Shown piece by piece: positions 1 through 6,128 of a stretch of DNA of 20,163 nt. The stretch covers positions 1 through 20,163 of the forward strand of contig CAMPGP010000015.1 in NCBI GenBank assembly GCA_946885545.1. Direction: 5' to 3'. The stretch comes from an uncultured Altererythrobacter sp. (GTDB lineage Bacteria; Pseudomonadota; Alphaproteobacteria; Sphingomonadales; Sphingomonadaceae). Within the stretch, counting starts at the first letter, position 1; every line of letters begins with the position of its first letter. The translations under genes were made by a program, and so were the position numbers. Below the pieces are notes generated by a model, which made no database searches, was not told the origin of the DNA, and saw nothing but the letters and a program-made list of their open reading frames with translations.

Positions 1-921
1 GCCGGTCCCGATCCGGTCCAGAGACGAAGGCGCGAACCCCGCTTCGGCGAGCAGAGCGGAGATCGCGGCGTCGGCGAAACCGAGCCGTACATGCGCGTGG
101 CGTTCGCGCAGGTCCTCGCGCTCGTGCGCGGCGAAATCGACGATCGCGATCCGTCCGCCGGGTCGCACGACGCGCGCAGCCTCGGCCAGCGGGGCGGCGG
201 GATCGTGCGCGAAGTGGAGCACCTGGTGGAGCAGCACCGTGTCGAAACCCTGCGCGGGCAGAGGCAGCGCGGCGAAATCGCCCTGCACCAGCTCGACCGC
301 GCCCGAAGGCAGGTTCTGCAGCTTGGCCCGCGCGAAGCGGAGCATGTCGAGGCTCTTGTCGAGCGCGACGACGCTGTCCGCCCGCTCCGCCACGAGCTGT
401 GCCATGCGCCCGGTGCCGGTGCCGATGTCGAGCACACGTCCCAGCGGCTCGTCCCCAAGGGCTGCGACCAGCGCCTCCTCCACCAGTTCGTCGGGACTGT
501 GGAGCTGGCGCAGTTCGTCCCACACCTCTGCATGACGCGCGAAATAGGCTTCCGCGCCGCTCTCGCGCGCGGAACGAACGGCGGCGAGCTGGCGGCGATC
601 CTCTCCGCAGGCTGCGGCGAATTCGCCATCCTCGCGCTCTGCGGTGGCGAGCAGGCGGGCGACGGCTTCTCCTACCGGCCCGCCGCGGCCCTTACCCACG
701 CTCGCGCGCAGAAACACCCAACTCCCCTCGCGGTGACGCTCGGCGAGGCCCGCATCGCACAGGATGCCGACATGGCGCGAGACGCGCGGCTGGCTCTGCC
801 CGAGCACTTGCGCCATTTCGCCCACGGCAAGTTCCATTGCCGAAAGCAGCCGCATGATCCGCAGCCTGGTGGGGTCAGCAAGCGCCCGCATGATCGCCTC
901 GATCCGCATCTCGAACCGCAT
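1..921 (-). CDS. ArsR-family regulator fused to SAM-dependent methyltransferase (partial, C-terminus beyond window)
   Basis: Reading leftward from the ATG at 921, 307 residues stay open to the window edge, so the C-terminus is missing. Residues 8-75 form an ArsR-type winged helix (ALADPTRLRIMRLL, then SQPRVSRHVGIL as recognition helix). Residues 140-270 form a class I methyltransferase fold with SAM motif I VLDIGTGTGRMA (163-174), acidic D188 after motif I, and VRPGGRIAIVDF (252-263). The HTH lacks the ELCVCD-type metal-binding cysteines, so metal sensing is unlikely. In alphaproteobacteria this architecture commonly sits beside metF/metH, and SAM-cycle regulators of the SahR type are ArsR proteins (family knowledge); a methionine/SAM-cycle role is inferred. 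No clear Shine-Dalgarno precedes 921. An in-frame ATG at 909 is an alternative start, and a TATAAG-like box close upstream would suit a leaderless mRNA. Confidence 0.9.
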   Translation of the reverse strand, partial: MRFEMRIEAIMRALADPTRLRIMRLLSAMELAVGEMAQVLGQSQPRVSRHVGILCDAGLAERHREGSWVFLRASVGKGRGGPVGEAVARLLATAEREDGEFAAACGEDRRQLAAVRSARESGAEAYFARHAEVWDELRQLHSPDELVEEALVAALGDEPLGRVLDIGTGTGRMAQLVAERADSVVALDKSLDMLRFARAKLQNLPSGAVELVQGDFAALPLPAQGFDTVLLHQVLHFAHDPAAPLAEAARVVRPGGRIAIVDFAAHEREDLRERHAHVRLGFADAAISALLAEAGFAPSSLDRIGTG

Positions 922-940
922 ATAAAGATATTCTTATATG
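919..940. promoter_or_regulatory. Imperfect palindrome over the ArsR-methyltransferase start (candidate operator)
   Basis: CATATAA (919-925) and TTATATG (934-940) are perfect inverted arms around an 8-base AT-rich centre whose middle four bases also pair. In all, 18 of 22 positions are symmetric. It is a sharp AT-rich island in very GC-rich DNA, lies on the start codon, and faces the divergent TIR unit. ArsR-family regulators commonly bind such palindromes at their own promoters; autoregulation is inferred. Confidence 0.6.
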
Positions 941-981
941 TGCAAGCGATCCTGCATCGCGGCGCCCCCCAAAAACGTCGC

Positions 982-1009
982 TTGCCTCCATCGACCTCGG
1001 TTGTAGCAT
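982..1009 (+). promoter_or_regulatory. Weak candidate promoter for the TIR operon
   Basis: TTGCCT (982-987) and TAGCAT (1004-1009) resemble -35 and -10 boxes spaced by 16 bases. Just upstream, GCAAGCGA (942-949) and TCGCTTGC (978-985) are perfect 8-base inverted arms, with a smaller GCGAT/ATCGC pair (946-950/956-960) overlapping the left arm and loop. If this promoter is real, transcription would start after the ATG at 1008, favouring the GTG at 1047 as translation start. Consensus match is only moderate. Confidence 0.25.
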
Positions 1010-2666
1010 GGCGCGCGGGGACGGTAGCAGGGTTCGGGGAAGCGCGGTGGAGCAGGCGGAAAGCCGGTCGAAAGGTCTGCGCGATGGCGCGGATCGGTTC
1101 CGTGCCTTCGTGAGCTATGCGCATGTCGATGCCGCGCACGCCCGCCGGCTGCAGACGCGCCTGGAAAGCTACCGGCTGCCCGCGCGGATCGCGGGCGCCA
1201 TGTCGGGCGCCGACGACGAGGATCGCTGGAGCGGCCGCGTCGGGCCGGTGTTCCGCGACCGCGAGGACCTGTCGGCGAGCAGCGACCTGTCGCAGGCGGT
1301 GCGCGAGGCACTGGCCGCTTCGCGCACTCTCGTGGTCGTCTGCACCCCTGCCACACCCGGCTCGCAATGGGTCGCGCGCGAGATCGAATTGTTTCGCGAA
1401 CTCCATCCCGATCGCCCGATCCTCGCCGCGCTGTTCGATGGCGAACCCGCGAACGCCTTCCCCGACGAGCTGACCGCAGGCGGGGTGGAACCGCTGGCGG
1501 CCGACTTCCGCCCGAACGGCGATGGGCCGAAGCCTGCGTTCCTCAAGGTCGTGGCTGGGATCGTCGGAATTCCGCTCGACGAGCTGATACAGCGCGACGC
1601 GCAGCGGCGCCTGCGGCGCGTGACCGCGGTCACGGTGGCGAGCCTGGCGCTCGCGCTAGTCCTCTTCGCGATGACCATGTTCGCCCTCGATTCGCGCCGC
1701 GACGCGCTCTCCGCGCAGCAGCGCGCCGAGGCGCAGGCCCGCAATACCGAAGACCTCAACCGCTATCTGGTGCGCGACTTCCGGCAGGAGCTGCTCGCAA
1801 TCGGCCGCCTCGACGTTGCGATGGAATTCTACCCCAAGGTGCTCGAATACTGCCGCAAGCAAGCCCGGGTTGCAGGGGCGGACGCCAGCAACCGCGACTG
1901 CTCCGACGTGATGCAGGTCATGGGCTCTGACCACGCCGCCAAGGGCGAATTCGACCAGGCGCGGCGCTATTTCGCGGCAGCCAATCGCGCGACCGGCGCA
2001 AGACTGGCCGAAGACCCGCGCAATCCGCAACGCGCGCTCGACCATGCGATCAGCACCAACCGGCTCGGCCTCCTGTCGGTCGCCCAGCAGGAACCGGCCC
2101 GCGCGCTCGACGAATATCGCAAGGCGCTCGAGCTTCTGGACGAGGTCCGCGCGTGGGGGGAAGCACGTCCCGAATGGCTGCGCCAGGCGGCCTATACCGA
2201 GGCCAACGTCGGCTCGACCATGCTTGAATCGGGCGGCGCGGACAAAGTCGCGCTGGGCCACCTCAAGCGCGCGGTGGCGCACAACGAGGAACTGATCGCG
2301 CGCGCTCCCGGCGACGAGACCGCCGAGTACGACCTCGTGTTTCACCTGATGTGGCTGGCCGACGCGCACTGGCGCGTGGGCGCGGATGCAGCCGCCAACG
2401 AGACCGCGATACGCTATCTCGCGGCGATCGAAGCGATCATCGCGGCCGAGCCGGACAACATGCACCACCGCGAACAGCAGATGCAGGTCTATGCTCGCCA
2501 TGCCGAACTCCTGCAGCGCGAGGGCCGCTGTGCAGAGGCCGACGTAATCCGCGCCCGCGCTCTCGACGTCGCGCGCATGCTCGCGGCGCGCGACCCGTCC
2601 AACAACGACTGGGCCACTTACCGCGCCCGGGTAGAAGAGCGCGCCAACGAGGGAGAATGTTCATGA
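1008..2666 (+). CDS. TIR-domain protein with one transmembrane helix and a C-terminal TPR-like region
   Basis: 552 residues. Residues 31-190 form a TIR domain: FRAFVSYAH (32-39, strand A), VFRDREDLSASSDL (81-94, BB-loop region) and SQWVAREIE (119-127). The last matches the SxWCxxE motif carrying the catalytic glutamate of NADase TIRs, with E125 in place and Cys replaced by Val. Residues 204-226 are one hydrophobic helix preceded by RRLRR, which predicts a cytoplasmic TIR. An Ala/Gln/Arg-rich linker and a helical TPR-like region (about 250-545, e.g. GEFDQARRYFAAANRA, ARALDEYRKALELL) follow; these would be extracytoplasmic in a simple single-pass protein. The ATG at 1008 has no Shine-Dalgarno, whereas an in-frame GTG at 1047 has GGGGA 6 bases upstream and may be the true start. 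It overlaps the next gene by ATGA. NAD cleavage or signalling is inferred; the TIR fold is fairly certain. Confidence 0.88.
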   Translation: MARGDGSRVRGSAVEQAESRSKGLRDGADRFRAFVSYAHVDAAHARRLQTRLESYRLPARIAGAMSGADDEDRWSGRVGPVFRDREDLSASSDLSQAVREALAASRTLVVVCTPATPGSQWVAREIELFRELHPDRPILAALFDGEPANAFPDELTAGGVEPLAADFRPNGDGPKPAFLKVVAGIVGIPLDELIQRDAQRRLRRVTAVTVASLALALVLFAMTMFALDSRRDALSAQQRAEAQARNTEDLNRYLVRDFRQELLAIGRLDVAMEFYPKVLEYCRKQARVAGADASNRDCSDVMQVMGSDHAAKGEFDQARRYFAAANRATGARLAEDPRNPQRALDHAISTNRLGLLSVAQQEPARALDEYRKALELLDEVRAWGEARPEWLRQAAYTEANVGSTMLESGGADKVALGHLKRAVAHNEELIARAPGDETAEYDLVFHLMWLADAHWRVGADAAANETAIRYLAAIEAIIAAEPDNMHHREQQMQVYARHAELLQREGRCAEADVIRARALDVARMLAARDPSNNDWATYRARVEERANEGECS

Positions 2667-3340
2667 GCGCCGTCGAAACCCACATCCTCGATATCTCCAT
2701 GGCCCCACGTCCGGAGCCCGAGGAACATGGCCACGCTACGAAGTCCACGAACCACGACACGCCAAAGTGCTGGCTGACATATTCGGGTCATGCCGTGCGG
2801 TCGGGCGAAATCGATTTCGACGAGGTGGACCGGATCGGGACCGAAGCTCCGGAGGGCAGCGGCGTGGATCAGCCAAGCGACCGGAGCCTCGACTTCGATG
2901 TCCGCAGGCAGCGGGGACGAGCACGATTTTTGTTCAGGGTCGCAGCCGACTACACCGATCACAAGAAGCCCTACACCTTGCGGTTCGACGAGAAGCAGCC
3001 GTTCTTCTTCGGTGCGGACAACGTCGATCTCAGCGGCATTCTCGAAAATCCGCGCGTCAGCGATTGTCGTCGCATGGCTTCGTTCGAATTCGATACGGCC
3101 TCGCTCGGCGGCTGGGACATCGCCGAACACCTGCGAAACGTGAATTGCCCCGTCGTTCGCGTTCCCTTCCGCTTCAACCTGATCGACTCGCAGTTCCCGT
3201 TCCCGAGCTGGATGATGCCCGAGCCGGGCGACACGGCTTATGACACGCAAAGCCCGCTCACGAGCGCCGAGAGCATCGTCTGGCACGGCGGGCCGCATCC
3301 GCCGATCAACTCCTTCCTTGTCATCCCGACCGGGGCGTAG
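2663..3340 (+). CDS. Uncharacterised 225-residue protein of the TIR operon
   Basis: I do not recognise the family. The ATG at 2663 overlaps the TIR gene's TGA (ATGA) and has a GAGGGAGA ribosome-binding site about 6 bases upstream; the in-frame ATG at 2657 sits too close to that site. There is no signal peptide or membrane helix. Residues 1-35 are polar and low-complexity. The rest is rich in aromatics and beta-prone stretches: RARFLFRVAADY (86-97), PYTLRFDEKQPFFFGAD (103-119), VRVPFRFNLIDSQFPFP (165-181) and ESIVWHGGPHPPINSFLVIP (203-222). Four-base coupling to the TIR gene and 39 bases to the next gene imply co-transcription and probable joint function. It could be a soluble beta-rich ligand-binding or adaptor protein, but that is a guess from composition only. 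Confidence 0.8.
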   Translation: MSAVETHILDISMAPRPEPEEHGHATKSTNHDTPKCWLTYSGHAVRSGEIDFDEVDRIGTEAPEGSGVDQPSDRSLDFDVRRQRGRARFLFRVAADYTDHKKPYTLRFDEKQPFFFGADNVDLSGILENPRVSDCRRMASFEFDTASLGGWDIAEHLRNVNCPVVRVPFRFNLIDSQFPFPSWMMPEPGDTAYDTQSPLTSAESIVWHGGPHPPINSFLVIPTGA

Positions 3341-3379
3341 GACAGAACGCTTCGCGAGAGGAGACCGGCGATCGCCGAC

Positions 3380-4678
3380 ATGGCTGACGAGGATATCCGC
3401 GAAGGGCGCGCGCTCAAGTATCGCGCCGCCCGCACCGGCGACGCGAGCGAGCGCGGCAGCCTGTTCGCGCAGGCTGCCGACCGGTATCTCGCGGCGGCGC
3501 GTGGCGGCGCGACTTCCACTTACGCGCTGATCAACGCCGCCTCGCTCAGCACGATGGCGGGTGATCGGGCGCGGGGGGCGGTGCTCGCCGACGAAGTTCT
3601 GGCCGTGCTCGACAGCGGCGCGCACGCTCCCGATACGCCCTACTGGCTCGCCGCGACCCGGGCCGAGGCGGAGCTCGTCAAGGGCGATGCCGAGCAGGCC
3701 CGATCGAGCCTGAACCGAGCCGTCGCCCTCGCACCTCGCGCCTGGGAGGACCATGCGATCGCGCTACGCCAATTTCGGCTTTTTCTCGGCGAGACCGGCG
3801 AGGCGGCCGACTGGCTCGACGACTTCACGCCGCCGCCGGTCCTGGCGTTCGGGGGAACGATGGGACTGGCGCCCGACGACGAGGCCGTGCAACGCCTGCT
3901 CGCCGATGCGGTGAAGGACCTTGCCCCTTGCGAAGGCCAGGGGGCACTGGCGGCGGGCACCGACATCCTCGTCGCCGAAGCGCTACTGGGGCACGGGGCC
4001 GACCTGCACGTCGTCCTCCCGGTCCGCCCGGATCTGTTCCGGGAGATTTCGGTCGTCGCGGTCGATCGGGACTGGGGTCCGCGCTTCGATGCCTGCCTTG
4101 CGCAAGCGGCGTCTCTCGAGGTGGTCGACGCGGCAGGAGCGCTCGATCAGGCCACCAGCGGTCTCGCCGCGCGCGTCGCCATGGGCCGCGCGATCGGTCG
4201 GGCGAAGGATCTGGAAACGCGCCCGCACGGCCTGCGCGCGACGGCCAGCGGCGGCGGCAACGCCGAGATCGCGAGGGCCTGGGCCGAATGGGATGTTGCC
4301 GGGCACGCCTGCGCAACGATCGAGGTGCAGCGCTCCGCCGCTTTCGCGAGTTGCGCGGACGCCGCGAGCACCCTCCACGTCTTCGTAGCCATCGCCGGAA
4401 GCGACGACGCTGTCGCCTTTCCCAACATTGCCGAAGCGCTCGCCGCGGCGCGCCGGCATGCGGGCGCACCGGTGTGCATCGACGTCCAGGCGGGCGCTGC
4501 ACCCTCTCCGGATTTCGCGATCGCCGCCGCGCGGGCCGGTCGGCAACCGGGTCTGTGGCTGGGGAGCACGGCATTGGCTGCCGCGAGGCTTGCCGATCCG
4601 GGGATAGACGCGGAACTGGCAGGCGCGGTCCGCCACGCGCGCGGCACGGACGATCTCTACCGCGTCCACACCGACTGA
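3380..4678 (+). CDS. TPR protein with TRAFs-binding (DUF4071)-like N-terminus, possible SLOG-like middle and degenerate cyclase-like C-terminus
   Basis: 432 residues, soluble. Residues 10-140 carry TPR-like helices with the YALINAASLSTMAGDRARGAVLADEVL / YWLAATRAEAELVKGDAEQA pattern (about 48-107) typical of the TRAFs-binding/DUF4071 region of bacterial TPR proteins. Residues 153-245 read as a Rossmann-like segment: VLAFGGTMG (154-162), GTDILVAEALLGHGADLHVVLPV (193-215), then DLFREISV and WGPRFDACLAQA. This pattern recalls SLOG-type nucleotide-binding domains. Residues 320-430 resemble the second half of class III nucleotide cyclase domains (LHVFVAIAGSDDAVAF, ending in DDLYRVH), but no intact metal-binding FADxxG-type motif is visible, so activity is unlikely. 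AGGAGA lies about 15 bases before the ATG, which is long. Together with the TIR gene it suggests a sensor or regulator in a signalling or conflict system. Domain names are from memory of family patterns; medium confidence. Confidence 0.8.
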   Translation: MADEDIREGRALKYRAARTGDASERGSLFAQAADRYLAAARGGATSTYALINAASLSTMAGDRARGAVLADEVLAVLDSGAHAPDTPYWLAATRAEAELVKGDAEQARSSLNRAVALAPRAWEDHAIALRQFRLFLGETGEAADWLDDFTPPPVLAFGGTMGLAPDDEAVQRLLADAVKDLAPCEGQGALAAGTDILVAEALLGHGADLHVVLPVRPDLFREISVVAVDRDWGPRFDACLAQAASLEVVDAAGALDQATSGLAARVAMGRAIGRAKDLETRPHGLRATASGGGNAEIARAWAEWDVAGHACATIEVQRSAAFASCADAASTLHVFVAIAGSDDAVAFPNIAEALAAARRHAGAPVCIDVQAGAAPSPDFAIAAARAGRQPGLWLGSTALAAARLADPGIDAELAGAVRHARGTDDLYRVHTD

Positions 4679-4687
4679 TCGCGAGGC

Positions 4688-5383
4688 TCAGGCCACGAGG
4701 CCGCGAAGTCGCTCCACCGAAACGATGCGGAGATGGGCTGCGTCCCGTTCGATCAGGCCGCGCCGTTCCGCCGCAGCCAGCGCGCGCGACGCGGTTTCGC
4801 GTGCGGTATTGGCCCTGAGCGCCAGCGCGGTCACGATCGGGGGCGGCGAGACGACGCCCTCGCGATCGGCCAGGCTCAGCAGCTCCGCATAGACCCGGCC
4901 GGCAGCTGACAGGATCATCCGGCCTGCCAGGCGATTGACGAGCATGGAATGCTGCCGCGCGAGCAGCAGTGCGATCCCACGCCCGACTGCAGGTTCACGC
5001 GCGATCAACACGTGCAGCTGCGTCGTATCGATCTCGATGACCTCGCTCGCCCCCTGCGCGCAGAGCTCTCCCGCCTGTTCGCACGGATCGGGAAAGGCGC
5101 CCGCCATCTCGCCCGGGCCATAGGTCGCGACTTGCGCCATCTGGCCATCCTCGCCGAACGCCGAGAGGCTCAGCGCTCCCTCGAACACGAACCAGCAGCG
5201 CGCGACCGGCGCGCCCTGGGGCGCGAGCACCGCGCCATGGCAGAGCCGCCGTTCGCGAAAATCGGGCGCGAGGCGCGAACCGTCGGCGACGTCGCAATCG
5301 AGCACCGAGGCGAGACGCAGAGCGAGATCGTTCAGCGCCGCGGACGGCGGCGGTCGATCCTGCGATGCACCCCCCGTTGCCAT
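4688..5383 (-). CDS. Crp/Fnr-family transcriptional regulator
   Basis: 231 residues from the ATG at 5383. The frame stays open to 5563, but that extension is Arg/Gly-rich and unlike the family, and the cyclic-nucleotide-binding-like beta barrel only begins near residue 40. Barrel features include GAVLAPQGAPVARCWFVFEGALSLSAFGEDGQ (about 50-81) and YGPGEMAGAF (88-97). A long dimer helix (130-160) is followed by a winged helix, VTALALRANTARETASRALAAAERRGLI (184-211). The arginine-serine signature of cAMP-binding Crp is not evident, and there is no N-terminal cysteine cluster of the FNR type, so the effector is unknown. It ends 9 bases from the convergent TPR gene and lies downstream of the flavin reductase gene on the same strand, about 103 bases away, so it may have its own promoter. 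Confidence 0.9.
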   Translation of the reverse strand: MATGGASQDRPPPSAALNDLALRLASVLDCDVADGSRLAPDFRERRLCHGAVLAPQGAPVARCWFVFEGALSLSAFGEDGQMAQVATYGPGEMAGAFPDPCEQAGELCAQGASEVIEIDTTQLHVLIAREPAVGRGIALLLARQHSMLVNRLAGRMILSAAGRVYAELLSLADREGVVSPPPIVTALALRANTARETASRALAAAERRGLIERDAAHLRIVSVERLRGLVA

Positions 5384-5455
5384 TCCAACGACGCCCCCAT
5401 ATCCGCCGTTCGCCCGGCGCGGCCCTCGTGCCTTCCTACCCCATTCGTCCCGGTC

Positions 5456-5472
5456 GGCGAAGCGGGTTCGCC
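5456..5472 (-). terminator. Small hairpin between flavin reductase and Crp/Fnr genes
   Basis: GGCGAA (5456-5461) and TTCGCC (5467-5472) pair perfectly around a 5-base loop, just after the flavin reductase stop. No T-tract follows on the minus strand, so it is at best a weak or Rho-assisted terminator or attenuator. Confidence 0.22.
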
Positions 5473-5486
5473 CGTCCGGTGGCGCG

Positions 5487-6104
5487 CTATCGGCCCTCGC
5501 CCGCGATCCGCCGCAGAAGCGCAAGCTGCGCCTCTCCGGCGTCGGTGAGCCGCCATTCCCCATCGCGCTCGCCGATCAGCCCGGAGGCAACCAGCTGAGC
5601 GTGGTCCTGCGGATCGAGCCCACCGCCGCCCGCCGGCATGACTCGCCCGTAACGCCCGCCGTGATAGATCAGCGGCTCGGCTTCCGTGCGATCGAAATCG
5701 ACCACTTCGCCGAGGAAGATGGCATGGTCGCCGCCCTCGTATTCGAACCGCGCGCGGCAACCGAAGCGCGCGGCGCAGCCTTCGATCAGCGGCGCGCCTT
5801 CGGGGCCGTCGGCAATCGCGAGACCACCGAACTTGTCCTCTCCGCGGCGTGCGAACCGGTCCGACATGTCCTGCTGGTCCGACGCGAGAATATGCACCGC
5901 CCAGCTTTCCGCATCGCGAAACGCGGGCAGGCTGTGGCTGTCGAGCGAGAGGCTCCACAGTACCATCGGCGGATCGAGGGAGACCGAATTGAAGCTGTTG
6001 GCGGTCAGGCCCACGGGTTCGCCCGCCGCATCGCGCGCGGTGACGATCGTAACCCCGGTCACGAAACTGCCGAGCGCGTTGCGGAATGCGGTCTTGTCCA
6101 ACAC
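5487..6104 (-). CDS. Flavin reductase family protein (FMN-binding split barrel) with C-terminal extension
   Basis: Numbered from a GTG at 6104, 205 residues. The sequence opens with LDKTAFRNALGSFVTGVTIVTARD, the classic start of the flavin reductase/HpaC-like domain. It continues with GLTANSFNSVSLDPPMVLWSL (32-52; FMN contacts) and GDHAIFLGEVVDF (125-137). Such proteins reduce FMN/FAD with NAD(P)H, often for a two-component monooxygenase. The usual domain ends near residue 160. Residues 165-205 (LVASGLIGERDGEWRLTDAGEAQL) look like a small winged-helix-type tail, seen in some homologues. Start choice is uncertain: GTG 6104 or TTG 6101 fits a GAGGG site, while an upstream ATG at 6150 would run into the divergent thiolase gene. 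Only about 24 bases separate the two divergent starts. No oxygenase partner is in the window. Confidence 0.85.
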   Translation of the reverse strand: MLDKTAFRNALGSFVTGVTIVTARDAAGEPVGLTANSFNSVSLDPPMVLWSLSLDSHSLPAFRDAESWAVHILASDQQDMSDRFARRGEDKFGGLAIADGPEGAPLIEGCAARFGCRARFEYEGGDHAIFLGEVVDFDRTEAEPLIYHGGRYGRVMPAGGGGLDPQDHAQLVASGLIGERDGEWRLTDAGEAQLALLRRIAGEGR

Positions 6105-6128
6105 CGCACCCTCGCTAATCTGGCCGCG

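Noticed and set aside
91..1113. Long plus-strand open frame opposite the ArsR-methyltransferase gene
   Set aside because: Its translation is Arg/His-rich with no family pattern, while the minus strand gives clear HTH and SAM motifs. It is a high-GC shadow.
2618..3754. 378-codon minus-strand frame across the TIR-operon middle and third genes
   Set aside because: No recognisable domain, and it spans two genes with overlap coupling and ribosome-binding sites on the other strand.
4679..4710. GGCC/GGCC hairpin at the convergent ends of the TPR and Crp/Fnr genes
   Set aside because: Only a 4-base stem without T-tract; in this GC content such stems are expected by chance.
5384..5563. N-terminal extension of the Crp/Fnr gene up to an ATG at 5563
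   Set aside because: The extra 60 residues are low-complexity Arg/Gly/Asp and overlap the flavin reductase reading frame; the family domain fits the ATG at 5383.
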